This document shows, piece by piece, positions 1 through 5,822 of a DNA stretch of 13,532 nt. Source of the DNA: an uncultured Eubacteriales bacterium (GTDB lineage: Bacteria; Bacillota; Clostridia; Lachnospirales; Lachnospiraceae); assembly GCA_900557175.1 (NCBI GenBank), contig USSL01000027.1, positions 1-13,532 on the forward strand, read 5' to 3'. Numbering within the stretch: position 1 is the stretch's first letter; each line of letters starts with the position of its first letter. The notes under the pieces were generated by a model. That model saw only the letters and a list, made by a program, of their open reading frames with translations, was not told the origin of the DNA and searched no databases. Both the position numbers and the translations under genes were made by a program.

Positions 1-93
1 GTCAATGTGTCGGCAATGGCAGAGCATTGCCACATTCCTTACTGGTGTGAGGATGGCAAAGTGGCATATTTTAGTGTGTGGTTGTTTGGATGA
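1..93 (+). CDS. possible 3' end of an upstream gene, unrecognised
   Basis: Frame 1 is open from the window edge to a TGA at 91-93, giving about 30 residues that end in Val-Trp-Leu-Phe-Gly and include two Cys and two His. I do not recognise the family, and 30 open codons is weak evidence. A strong inverted repeat at 4-36 lies inside this stretch, so the region could instead be noncoding or the end of a structured transcript. No ribosome binding site or start is visible because the gene would begin outside the window. Confidence 0.25.
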   Translation, partial: VNVSAMAEHCHIPYWCEDGKVAYFSVWLFG

Positions 94-127
94 TGGAAGA
101 TAGCACAAGAAAGTGAGGCATATTTTT

Positions 128-940
128 ATGGACATTCAGAGAATTTCATTAGAGCGGCTGAAGAATACGAGAGATTTGGGCGGTTTTAAGACAGCAGACG
201 GCAGACGGATTAAGCCGGGGCGTCTTATACGAAGCGGAGAGCTTTCCAATGCGTCAGCGTCGGATATTCAGGTGCTTGTTCAGAAATACGGACTTTGCAA
301 AATTGTTGATTTCAGAACAGCAGCAGAGAGAGCGCAAAATCCGGATCCTGAAATTTTGGGGGTTGAATATATTGTCAATCCGATTGTACGTGAAGAAACG
401 CTTGGAATTACCCGACAGGAGGAAGGCATGCCGGATGGTATGGCGCAGATGGCGGCGCTTGTGGCTTCGGGTGATTTTGATTCAAAAACCTATATGGCAT
501 GTATTTATCGAAAGGTTGTCAGTGATGAATATTCACGGGGACAGTATAAGAAATTTTTTGAGATTCTTCTTGAAAATACGTCGGGCGCTGTCCTGTGGCA
601 CTGCAGTGCCGGCAAGGACAGAGTGGGTGTTGGCACAGCGCTGCTTTTGACAGCACTCGGCGTGCCTGAGAATGTGATTATTGAAGATTACATGAGGGTC
701 AATGAATTTGTGTCGGAGGATATTGAGCGGATGATTTCCGGCATTTTAAAAGGTGAAGGCAATCCGGAGCACAGAGCTCATTTAAGGACAATGTTTATGG
801 TTGATGCTTCCTACATAAAATCTGTTTTTGAAACCATTGATGCACAGTGGGGCAGCAGAATGGCATTTCTTGAAAAAGAAATGGGGCTTGATGCCATAAA
901 GCTTCAAAGGCTCAGAGAAAATTATCTTGAACCAGTGTGA
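128..940 (+). CDS. protein-tyrosine-phosphatase-like protein (Tyr phosphatase 3 / IphP-like family)
   Basis: About 270 aa. The active-site P-loop HCSAGKDRVG is visible near residues 158-167, with Cys159 as the expected nucleophile and Arg165 as the phosphate-binding arginine. The N-terminal signature NTRDLGGF with a following RSGEL, and a DFRTAAE stretch near residues 61-67, are typical of bacterial tyrosine-phosphatase family members related to IphP and LipA. Such enzymes hydrolyse phosphotyrosine and sometimes phosphoinositides or other phosphoesters; the substrate here cannot be told. No signal peptide or membrane segment is seen, so it is probably cytosolic. I chose ATG at 128 because GAGG at 115-118 sits nine bases upstream; a GTG at 113 is in frame but overlaps that site. 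The gene appears monocistronic, with no clear terminator after it. Confidence 0.85.
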   Translation: MDIQRISLERLKNTRDLGGFKTADGRRIKPGRLIRSGELSNASASDIQVLVQKYGLCKIVDFRTAAERAQNPDPEILGVEYIVNPIVREETLGITRQEEGMPDGMAQMAALVASGDFDSKTYMACIYRKVVSDEYSRGQYKKFFEILLENTSGAVLWHCSAGKDRVGVGTALLLTALGVPENVIIEDYMRVNEFVSEDIERMISGILKGEGNPEHRAHLRTMFMVDASYIKSVFETIDAQWGSRMAFLEKEMGLDAIKLQRLRENYLEPV

Positions 941-983
941 ATGAAAATTTTAGAACAGTAGTTATTATAAGGGCTTTAGGTTT

Positions 984-1000
984 TGTCGAAAAGTGTCGCA
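984..1000 (+). promoter_or_regulatory. tandem Spo0A-box-like sites
   Basis: TGTCGAA at 984-990 matches the 0A box core TGNCGAA exactly, within the longer TTTTGTCGAAAA context. A second copy, TGTCGCA at 994-1000, has one mismatch and starts 10 bp later, which is one helical turn and the arrangement expected for side-by-side binding. The pair lies about 30-47 bp upstream of the -35 element at 1031. It suggests that the sporulation regulator Spo0A controls the promoter of the DUF951-like gene. Binding is inferred from sequence only. Confidence 0.45.
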
Positions 1001-1007
1001 AAGTTGT

Positions 1008-1028
1008 GGGTATTTTAGACGAATACCC
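1008..1028. promoter_or_regulatory. perfect 7-bp inverted repeat upstream of the -35 element (operator or hairpin)
   Basis: GGGTATT at 1008-1014 and AATACCC at 1022-1028 are perfect inverted copies separated by seven bases. The repeat ends two bases before the -35 hexamer at 1031. No T-run follows immediately, so a transcription-factor operator fits better than an intrinsic terminator for the phosphatase gene, though the latter is not excluded. Confidence 0.4.
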
Positions 1029-1030
1029 CC

Positions 1031-1058
1031 TTGAAAAAAGCTTTTTTTCCAATATAAT
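1031..1058 (+). promoter_or_regulatory. sigma-A-type promoter for the DUF951-like gene
   Basis: TTGAAA at 1031-1036 and a perfect TATAAT at 1053-1058 are separated by 16 bp. Transcription would start near 1065, leaving a leader of about 115 nt before the ATG at 1180. The spacer contains the palindrome AAAAAAGCTTTTTT. Confidence 0.7.
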
Positions 1059-1064
1059 GAAAGT

Positions 1065-1179
1065 ATGCAGAGATTTTTAGAGAATGCGGCGCTGCTTAGG
1101 GCGTGAGCCCGGAAGAAGGTCTTTGCGCCCCATATCAAAAGCTATGGCTTTTGACGGCAGGACAGTTACGGAGGTAATC
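1065..1179 (+). promoter_or_regulatory. structured 5' leader of the DUF951-like gene
   Basis: Two perfect hairpins are visible. GGGC/GCCC at 1099-1110 closes on a GTGA (GNRA-type) loop. TCAAAAGC/GCTTTTGA at 1135-1154 has an 8-bp stem and a TATG loop. GGGCG at 1099-1103 can alternatively pair with CGCCC at 1126-1130, which would exclude the first hairpin. The leader is long for a 63-residue product. Mutually exclusive pairings suggest possible RNA-level control, but I do not recognise a known riboswitch class, and hairpins can arise by chance. Confidence 0.4.
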
Positions 1180-1371
1180 ATGGATATCAGAGTCGGCGAT
1201 ATTATTAAGATGAAGAAGAAGCATCCGTGCGGCAGTTTTGAGTGGGAAGTGCTGCGCATTGGTGCCGATTTCCGGCTGAAGTGTACAGGCTGCGGTCATC
1301 AGATTATGATACCGAGACCGCAGGCGGAGAAGAATATAAGAGGTATCACAAGAAACACAGAGACATTGTAA
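1180..1371 (+). CDS. DUF951-like small zinc-ribbon-type protein
   Basis: This is a 63-aa protein that begins MDIRVGDIIKMKKKHPCG and contains a CTGCGH pair (Cys35, Cys38) plus Cys17. The pattern MKKxHPCG...W.v.RiG.D..lKC..C.h.i.ipR agrees with the DUF951 family, which is common in Firmicutes near rpsF and ychF. Function is not established; the cysteines suggest a small metal-binding fold of possible nucleic-acid role (inference). ATG at 1180 is chosen because GGAGGT at 1170-1175 lies just upstream and the family usually starts at this motif. A longer in-frame reading from 1084 would translate the hairpin leader and is unlikely. It has its own promoter at 1031-1058 and is followed by a GC-rich hairpin at 1402-1425. 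Confidence 0.8.
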   Translation: MDIRVGDIIKMKKKHPCGSFEWEVLRIGADFRLKCTGCGHQIMIPRPQAEKNIRGITRNTETL

Positions 1372-1401
1372 TTTATTATTTTAACGCATCATATCTGATA
1401 T

Positions 1402-1425
1402 CGGCGGCGGGACAGCCTGCCGCCG
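1402..1425 (+). terminator. GC-rich hairpin after the DUF951-like gene, weak U-tract
   Basis: CGGCGGCGGG at 1402-1411 and CCTGCCGCCG at 1416-1425 form a 10-bp stem with one G-T wobble and an ACAG loop. The nearest T-run (about 1440) is some 14 bases downstream rather than adjacent, so termination may be partial, letting some transcripts continue into rpsF. Confidence 0.5.
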
Positions 1426-1463
1426 GTCTGTAAGAAATCTTTTTAGAAAATCCCTGAAAATAC

Positions 1464-1492
1464 TTGCTTTTTCAAATAAAATATGGTATGCT
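1464..1492 (+). promoter_or_regulatory. extended -10 promoter for rpsF-ssb-rpsR
   Basis: TTGCTT at 1464-1469 and TATGCT at 1487-1492 are 17 bp apart. The -10 is preceded by TGG, giving an extended TGnTATGCT element that can compensate for imperfect hexamers. The start of transcription would be near 1499, about 70 nt before rpsF. Confidence 0.5.
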
Positions 1493-1519
1493 CTGTAATT
1501 GTGGAAACACGACATCCTT

Positions 1520-1542
1520 GCTCTTTGCATAGGACAAAGGGC
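1520..1542 (+). promoter_or_regulatory. hairpin in the rpsF leader, possible autoregulatory site
   Basis: GCTCTTTG at 1520-1527 pairs with CAAAGGGC at 1535-1542 (8 bp including one G-U) around a 7-nt loop, 12 nt upstream of the ribosome binding site at 1554-1560. In many bacteria the S6:S18 complex binds an rpsF leader structure to repress the operon. I did not see the CCG element I associate with that motif, so this is only a positional candidate. Confidence 0.35.
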
Positions 1543-1568
1543 CAGAGACCAAAAGGAGGTGCAGAGAT

Positions 1569-1859
1569 ATGCATAAGTACGAATTAACAGTTGTAGTCAA
1601 CGGTAAAGTTGAGGAAGAAGTTAAGACAGCAACAATCGAGAAAGTTAAAGAGCAGATTGTACGTTTTGGCGGTACAGTAACAAACGTTGATGACTGGGGT
1701 AAGAAAAGATTAGCTTATGAAATCCAGAAGATGAAAGAAGCTTACTACTACTTCATTACTTTCGAATCAGAAGATTCAAATTGTCCAAACGAAGTGGAAA
1801 GCCGTGTTCGTATCATGGATAATGTAATCAGATATTTGTGCGTTAGACAGGATGCCTAA
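1569..1859 (+). CDS. rpsF: 30S ribosomal protein S6
   Basis: A 96-aa protein of normal S6 length. The N-terminal MHKYELTVVVNG strand, the VDDWGKKRLAYEIQKMKEAYY segment around residues 41-60 and the RIMDNVIRYL helix near the C-terminus are characteristic. S6 binds 16S rRNA in the platform of the small subunit together with S18. The start is secured by AGGAGGT at 1554-1560, eight bases upstream. It is first in the conserved rpsF-ssb-rpsR operon, with ssb beginning 25 bases after its stop. A short lysine-rich stretch replaces the long acidic tail found in some proteobacterial S6 proteins. Confidence 0.97.
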   Translation: MHKYELTVVVNGKVEEEVKTATIEKVKEQIVRFGGTVTNVDDWGKKRLAYEIQKMKEAYYYFITFESEDSNCPNEVESRVRIMDNVIRYLCVRQDA

Positions 1860-1884
1860 TCTATTATAGAGAGGAAGGTCTGGC

Positions 1885-2337
1885 ATGAATAAAGTTATTT
1901 TAATGGGACGTTTAACACGTGACCCGGATATCAGATACTCACAGGGCGAGAAGGCGACAGCAGTTGCAAGATATACACTTGCTGTAAACCGTTCATTTAA
2001 GCGTGACGGAGATCCGGATGCAGATTTTATTAACTGTGTGGCTTTTGGCCGTGCAGCAGAATTTGCAGAGAGATATTTCAGACAGGGAATCCGTATCGTT
2101 ATCAGCGGAAGAATCCAGACAGGAAGTTATGTAAACAAAGACGGTGTCAAAGTTTACACAACAGATGTTATTGTGGATGAGCAGGAGTTTGCAGAGAGCA
2201 AGGCTACAAGCGACAGCAATATGGCTGCGCGTGCAAACAGCGGATATCAGGCAGCGAAGCCGGCACCAAGTGCAGCAATCGGCGATGGTTTTATGAATAT
2301 TCCTGACGGTATTGACGAGGAATTGCCATTCAGCTAA
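1885..2337 (+). CDS. ssb: single-stranded DNA-binding protein
   Basis: A 150-aa protein. The OB-fold spans roughly residues 1-105, opening with [15 protein letters not shown] and including [18 protein letters not shown] and the GRIQTGSY strand. A flexible glycine/alanine/serine linker follows, then the acidic tip DEELPFS at residues 144-150, which recruits replication and repair partners. It binds and protects single-stranded DNA as a tetramer. The ATG at 1885 is preceded by an AGGAAGG site. Its place between rpsF and rpsR is the standard Firmicutes arrangement for the main housekeeping Ssb rather than a phage or plasmid copy. Confidence 0.97.
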   Translation: MNKVILMGRLTRDPDIRYSQGEKATAVARYTLAVNRSFKRDGDPDADFINCVAFGRAAEFAERYFRQGIRIVISGRIQTGSYVNKDGVKVYTTDVIVDEQEFAESKATSDSNMAARANSGYQAAKPAPSAAIGDGFMNIPDGIDEELPFS

Positions 2338-2375
2338 ATTTTGATGAGAAAGATTATATGAAGGAGGTAACGACT

Positions 2376-2636
2376 ATGGCATTCAATAAAGAGAGAAGCG
2401 ATGCGCCTATGAGAAGACGCGGCGGCCGCAGAAGAAAAAAAGTTTGCGTATACTGTGCAGACAAGAATGCAGTCATCGATTATAAAGATGTAAATAAGTT
2501 AAAGAGATATGTATCTGAAAGAGGTAAGATTCTTCCTAGAAGAATCACAGGCAACTGTGCAAAGCATCAGAGAGCTTTAACAGTAGCAATCAAGAGAGCA
2601 AGACATATCGCTTTAATGCCATATGTAGCTGAATAA
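2376..2636 (+). CDS. rpsR: 30S ribosomal protein S18
   Basis: An 86-aa basic protein. The segment [10 protein letters not shown], the IDYKDVNKL and [16 protein letters not shown] stretches and the CAKHQR motif are diagnostic of S18. Cys24/Cys27 and Cys61/His64 form a possible zinc site, so this is the cysteine-bearing form. S18 pairs with S6 on the 30S platform. I chose the ATG at 2376 because the perfect AAGGAGG at 2361-2367 sits eight bases upstream; an in-frame ATG at 2358 would lie upstream of that site and would translate it. It is the last gene of the operon and is followed by a strong terminator. Confidence 0.97.
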   Translation: MAFNKERSDAPMRRRGGRRRKKVCVYCADKNAVIDYKDVNKLKRYVSERGKILPRRITGNCAKHQRALTVAIKRARHIALMPYVAE

Positions 2637-2650
2637 TTCAGTATGTAACA

Positions 2651-2683
2651 GCCGTCGGCGCCGTAAGGCCCGGCGGCTTTTTT
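2651..2683 (+). terminator. strong intrinsic terminator of the rpsF-ssb-rpsR operon
   Basis: GCCGTCGG at 2651-2658 pairs with CCGGCGGC at 2670-2677 (one G-U). After a single bulged C, GCC/GGC closes a GTAA tetraloop. Six T residues follow directly at 2678-2683. It begins 14 bases after the rpsR stop codon. Confidence 0.93.
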
Positions 2684-2688
2684 ATAAC

Positions 2689-2713
2689 ATAGGAAACTTC
2701 TTCGGAATCCTAT
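2689..2713. other. hairpin with UUCG-type loop overlapping the coat gene stop
   Basis: ATAGGA at 2689-2694 and TCCTAT at 2708-2713 are perfect inverted copies, and inside them TTC/GAA closes a TTCG loop, the very stable C(UUCG)G form on the plus strand. On the minus strand the structure includes the TAG stop of the CotF-like gene (2712-2710). No T-run follows on either side, so it may be an RNA-end stabiliser or a weak terminator between convergent genes. Confidence 0.35.
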
Positions 2714-2967
2714 AAAGTGTGGCTTGTGAACAGTCCCTTCACGTGGTCAACTTCCTGCTGTGTGGCTTTCTGTGCCGGCACATAGTACTGCTTGTCTCTT
2801 GCAATCTGATAAAGTTCCTCCTGAGAAAGCTCGCAGCTGTTTCTAAGCTGCTTTAAAACTGTTTTAAGCTGCGGATTTTCAGTCTGCGGAATCATTTCAC
2901 CAAACATTTTTAATTCGCCGTTGAGTCCTGTCAAGGCATCGGCAACCATTGTTTTTTCGTTAATCAT
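2710..2967 (-). CDS. CotF-like spore coat protein
   Basis: An 85-aa protein, short for the CotF family and mostly predicted helical, with the segment QLRNSCELSQEELYQIARDK followed by YYVPAQKA. These match the ferritin-like helical repeat and Y.PA.KA region of Coat F proteins, which are found in spores of Bacilli and Clostridia. Exact function is unknown; a structural coat role is inferred. AGGAGG lies eight bases upstream of the ATG at 2967 and overlaps the stop of the preceding small gene, so the two are cotranscribed and probably translationally coupled. It converges on rpsR. Confidence 0.75.
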   Translation of the reverse strand: MINEKTMVADALTGLNGELKMFGEMIPQTENPQLKTVLKQLRNSCELSQEELYQIARDKQYYVPAQKATQQEVDHVKGLFTSHTL

Positions 2968-2979
2968 CTTTTTTTCCTC

Positions 2980-3162
2980 CTATAAAAACTGCATCAGCTG
3001 CTGTTTTGTCTGAAGTGCGGACTGAGCGGATTTTTCAAAGAACTGTTTGACCTTCATATCTGTCGCTTCCTGGGCATAAGCCTGCATTTTACAGTGATTT
3101 GTGTCACAGCCGCCGATTAAGTGGCGGAGATTTTGTAAGTCGAGAATAGAAATTTCTTCCAT
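2980..3162 (-). CDS. small CotF-like helical protein, partner of the coat gene
   Basis: A 60-aa helical protein. It contains QNLRHLIGGCDTNHC and MQAYAQEATDMKVKQFFEKSA, resembling one helical pair of a CotF/ferritin-like bundle (conserved helix, then Y..EA.D...k.fF). It is likely a half-sized companion of the adjacent coat protein. AAGGAGG at 3176-3170 lies seven bases before the ATG. A sigma-G-like promoter (GATTA, 18 bp, CATACTA) is placed about 42 bases upstream, consistent with late forespore expression. Family assignment is by pattern only. Confidence 0.6.
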   Translation of the reverse strand: MEEISILDLQNLRHLIGGCDTNHCKMQAYAQEATDMKVKQFFEKSAQSALQTKQQLMQFL

Positions 3163-3204
3163 GATACGGCCTCCTTAAATTTTTTGTCTGTATGACTGCT
3201 TTGT

Positions 3205-3234
3205 TAGTATGGCTCATTAATTTACTTTTTAATC
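3205..3234 (-). promoter_or_regulatory. sigma-G-like promoter of the spore coat pair
   Basis: On the minus strand, GATTA (3234-3230) and CATACTA (3211-3205) are 18 bp apart. CATACTA fits the sigma-G -10 consensus, and GATTA has four of five matches to the GHATR -35. The expected start near 3197 leaves a roughly 35-nt leader containing the AAGGAGG site. The area is AT-rich, so a chance match is possible. Confidence 0.45.
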
Positions 3235-3253
3235 TTTTAATTTTTCTCAGTTG

Positions 3254-3262
3254 TGTTAAAAT
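3254..3262 (+). promoter_or_regulatory. candidate extended -10 promoter for the ferredoxin-to-dehydrogenase operon
   Basis: TGTTAAAAT at 3254-3262 fits an extended -10 (TGn followed by TAAAAT, five of six matches). No convincing -35 hexamer is seen at the right distance. Transcription would start near 3269, about 64 nt before the first gene. Confidence 0.35.
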
Positions 3263-3274
3263 AATTTTGAGGAT

Positions 3275-3300
3275 GGTACTGCGGCAGTTGCCGGCAGTCC
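3275..3300 (+). promoter_or_regulatory. hairpin in the 5' leader of the long operon
   Basis: ACTGC (3278-3282) plus GGC (3283-3285) pair with GCC (3290-3292) and GCAGT (3294-3298) around an AGTT loop, with one bulged G at 3293. GG at 3275-3276 and CC at 3299-3300 extend it past a single unpaired T. It sits between the candidate promoter and the ribosome binding site at 3318-3324. Confidence 0.35.
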
Positions 3301-3332
3301 GGGAGGATCAATTTTTTAAGGAGGTTTATGTT

Positions 3333-3593
3333 ATGATGGAGAGGATAGATTGTATTCAGTGCGGGCGATGCAGTAATTGCCCTGAATGGATAGCGATACC
3401 GAAGATTTTTGAAATGTATAATATGTATATAGAAAACGGAGATAAAGAGGCTTTGAAGGCGGCATATAAGTCGCTTGGCATGTCCAATGCATCGACATGT
3501 GTCTGCTGCGGTTTTTGTGCGCGCCAGTGTCCGAAGCATATCCAGATACCGGACAGACTTGCAGAAATCGCTAAAATAATAGATACTCTTTAA
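3333..3593 (+). CDS. stand-alone dicluster 4Fe-4S ferredoxin domain, like the C-terminus of ferredoxin-linked aldo/keto reductases
   Basis: An 86-aa protein with two cysteine clusters: CIQCGRCSNCPEWIAIP at residues 7-23 and CVCCGFCARQCPKHIQIP near residues 53-70, separated by a helical IFEMYNMY...GDKEALKAAY segment. This exact arrangement (cluster, IP..F..YN.Y, G....A...Y, cluster, IP..L) is what follows the TIM barrel in iron-sulfur aldo/keto reductases, yet no barrel is present upstream. It probably carries electrons between partner proteins. The start at 3333 is set by AAGGAGG at 3318-3324; a second ATG at 3336 is equally in frame. An upstream in-frame stretch from 3192 encodes a hydrophobic sequence but has no ribosome binding site. 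The hydrolase gene starts 23 bases downstream. Confidence 0.8.
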   Translation: MMERIDCIQCGRCSNCPEWIAIPKIFEMYNMYIENGDKEALKAAYKSLGMSNASTCVCCGFCARQCPKHIQIPDRLAEIAKIIDTL

Positions 3594-3616
3594 GCTCCGG
3601 GAAGAAAGGAAGATTT

Positions 3617-4567
3617 ATGGCATTAAACAAAGCGATGAAAGCGGCGCTTAAGGTGCTTTCCTATCCGGATATTAAAATGAAGAAAAATTACAGGTTCGTG
3701 CGTCTTGTGAATCAGATGGCTCACAGAGATTATATGCCGAAAACGTATAAAATGTGGGATGAGCCGATTATGTTTGGAAATCGGGAAATTCCGCTGCGTA
3801 TATTTGCGCCGGATGAAAGTGTGAACCATCCGCTGATTATATATTTTCACGGCGGCGGCTGGGTAATCGGAAACATCGACAGCTATACGCAGGTCTGCGC
3901 CCGTCTTGCGCGGATTACAAGACACACCGTTATTTCTGTTGATTACCGTCTGGCGCCTGAGCATCCGTTTCCGGCTGCTGTTGAGGATTGCTATTTTGCT
4001 GCAAAGGAAATTTTTACAAAATATGCCGGAGATTTTAAGGCAAAGCCGGAGGATATCGTGCTGATGGGCGATTCGGCCGGCGGCAATCTTGCGGCGGTTG
4101 TTTCGCTGATGGCAAAGGAGAGTGGTGATTTTGAGCCGAAGACGCAGGTGCTTATTTATCCGGCGGTCGGCAATGATTTTTCTGACAGCTCGCCTTTTGA
4201 TTCTGTCCGGGAAAACGGTGAGGATTATTTGCTGACGCAAAAGCGCCTCTGTGATTATATGGACTTATATATGGGCGGCGCCGACAGAAATAATCCGCAT
4301 TTTGCGCCGATTTTGGCGGATGATTTATCAGGACAGCCAAGAACGCTTGTTGTGACAGCACAGTATGATCCGCTGAGAGACGAGGGGGAAGCTTATGCAA
4401 AAAAACTGGCAGAATTTGGCAATGAAGTTGTCTGCCGGAGAGTCGATGATGTGCTTCACGGATTTTTTGCACTGCCCCTTCATTATGAGCCTGTCAAGAG
4501 CACCTATGCTCTTGTGAGGGACTTTTTATGGAAGAAAGGTGAGTTTGGGGATGAAGAAACGAAATAA
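3617..4567 (+). CDS. alpha/beta hydrolase, hormone-sensitive-lipase (HSL) family esterase
   Basis: A 316-aa cytosolic-type esterase. The oxyanion-hole motif HGGG is at residues 78-81, the DYRLAPEHPFPA signature at 109-120, the nucleophile elbow GDSAGG at 151-156 (Ser153), and the acid and histidine of the triad are likely Asp251 (QYDPLRDEG) and His281 (VLHGFF). All catalytic residues are present and the length is normal for the family. These enzymes hydrolyse short- to medium-chain acyl esters; the natural substrate is unknown. No signal peptide is visible. It overlaps the next gene, an acyltransferase-like protein, by 17 bases, so an ester-forming and an ester-cleaving protein are produced together. 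The ATG at 3617 has an AAAGGA-type site upstream. Confidence 0.9.
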   Translation: MALNKAMKAALKVLSYPDIKMKKNYRFVRLVNQMAHRDYMPKTYKMWDEPIMFGNREIPLRIFAPDESVNHPLIIYFHGGGWVIGNIDSYTQVCARLARITRHTVISVDYRLAPEHPFPAAVEDCYFAAKEIFTKYAGDFKAKPEDIVLMGDSAGGNLAAVVSLMAKESGDFEPKTQVLIYPAVGNDFSDSSPFDSVRENGEDYLLTQKRLCDYMDLYMGGADRNNPHFAPILADDLSGQPRTLVVTAQYDPLRDEGEAYAKKLAEFGNEVVCRRVDDVLHGFFALPLHYEPVKSTYALVRDFLWKKGEFGDEETK

Positions 4568-5819
4568 GGTGTGGTGGCATCCCCTTGATAATGCCGCTAA
4601 AATTTTTCCGGTGACAAGCAACCGGACAGATACAAAGGTATTCCGCTTTGTCTGCTGTCTTAATGAGGAAGTCAGGGAAACGCTGCTTCTTAAAGCGACA
4701 GAAATGACGCTGGAGGAGTTTCCTATTTTTCAGAGTGTCATAAAACGGGGATTTTTTTGGTATTATCTTGAAAAGTCGGATTTAAAACCGGTTGTGCGTG
4801 AGGAATACAGACCGCCGTGCAGCCCTATTTTTGACAAAAATGTCAAACGGCTTTTATTTGAAGTGACTTATTATAAAAAGAGAATTAATTTAGAAGTTCA
4901 TCATTCGCTGACGGATGGGACAGGCGCTGTGGAATTTTTACGGGTGCTTGTACTTCATTACTTAAAGCTTGCACATCCTGAGCTTGCCGGACTTGAGCTT
5001 CGCAGCGACTATGACGCTTCGGGGTATGAAAAAAGTGTGGACAGCTTTGACTGGTATTACGAGAACAAAGATGATACGGAAATAGCCAAAAAGAAACCGG
5101 CAAAGGTATGGCGCTTTGGCGGACACAGACTTCCGGGCTACAGAATGCGTATTATCGAGGGAACGATGGATGCATGGGATGTGCTTCAGTTGAGCCGGGA
5201 AAAAGAGACATCACTGACAGTATTATTTGTGGCGATGCTGATACGGTCTGCCGGAATGTCCATGACGGTCAAACAGAAGAAATATCCGGTTGTTGTCAAT
5301 GTACCTGTGAATCTGAGAACTTTTTTTCCATCAGTGACAGCGAGAAATTTTTTTGGCGTTATTCAGATTTCTTATAGCTTCTTCCACCAGCCGGATAATC
5401 TTGAGGCGATTGTTTCCAGTGTGGATGAACAGCTTAAGGAAGAACTGACGAAAGAAAAGCTGATGCAGCGGATGCATAAAATGGGAAAATTGGAGCGCAA
5501 CGCATTGATGCGAAGCGTGCCTTTATCTCTGAAAGATATATTTATGAAGCTTGCTTATGATATGAATAATAAAAAATATACGATGTCGCTGTCTAATCTT
5601 GGTGTGATCCGTATGCCCGATGCAGTGAAACCGTATATTGATATGTTTGATATATTTATAAGCTCGGACACATATAAGGCCTGTATGTGTTCCTATAATG
5701 GCAGGCTGCGTATAAGCTTTACGTCGCCGTATGAGGAAACACAAATACAGAAGCAGTTTTTCAGACAGCTTTCGGCACTGGATATTTCAGTGACCGTTGC
5801 GTCGAATGAGGAGGCGTAG
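4551..5819 (+). CDS. alcohol-acetyltransferase-like acyltransferase with HHxxxDG motif
   Basis: About 422 aa. The condensation/acyltransferase active-site motif HHSLTDG lies at residues 117-123, with His118 as the expected general base. The later VNVPVNLRTFFPSVTARNFFG segment resembles the PV.LR..f.S.T.rNf motif of alcohol acetyltransferase and PapA-type proteins. Such enzymes transfer an acyl group from CoA or a carrier to a hydroxyl or amine; the acceptor here is unknown. I prefer ATG at 4551, with AAGGTG at 4536-4541 upstream, over an in-frame GTG at 4539. The start lies inside the hydrolase gene. Its own end carries GAGGAGG (5808-5814), the ribosome binding site of the next gene, so translation is probably coupled. 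Confidence 0.78.
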   Translation: MKKRNKVWWHPLDNAAKIFPVTSNRTDTKVFRFVCCLNEEVRETLLLKATEMTLEEFPIFQSVIKRGFFWYYLEKSDLKPVVREEYRPPCSPIFDKNVKRLLFEVTYYKKRINLEVHHSLTDGTGAVEFLRVLVLHYLKLAHPELAGLELRSDYDASGYEKSVDSFDWYYENKDDTEIAKKKPAKVWRFGGHRLPGYRMRIIEGTMDAWDVLQLSREKETSLTVLFVAMLIRSAGMSMTVKQKKYPVVVNVPVNLRTFFPSVTARNFFGVIQISYSFFHQPDNLEAIVSSVDEQLKEELTKEKLMQRMHKMGKLERNALMRSVPLSLKDIFMKLAYDMNNKKYTMSLSNLGVIRMPDAVKPYIDMFDIFISSDTYKACMCSYNGRLRISFTSPYEETQIQKQFFRQLSALDISVTVASNEEA

Positions 5820-5822
5820 TCT

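Noticed and set aside
1084..1179. Longer reading of the DUF951-like gene
   Set aside because: No ribosome binding site; the extra sequence is a hairpin-rich leader, and the family begins at the MDIRVGD motif.
2358..2375. Earlier ATG for rpsR
   Set aside because: It would translate the AAGGAGG ribosome binding site that serves ATG 2376.
3192..3332. N-terminal extension of the ferredoxin-like protein with a hydrophobic, membrane-like stretch
   Set aside because: No ribosome binding site precedes 3192, the stretch contains a candidate promoter and hairpin, and a perfect AAGGAGG defines the start at 3333.
3623..4240. 205-residue open frame on the minus strand
   Set aside because: It is the reverse of the esterase coding frame, with an arginine/histidine/isoleucine-rich composition typical of a shadow.
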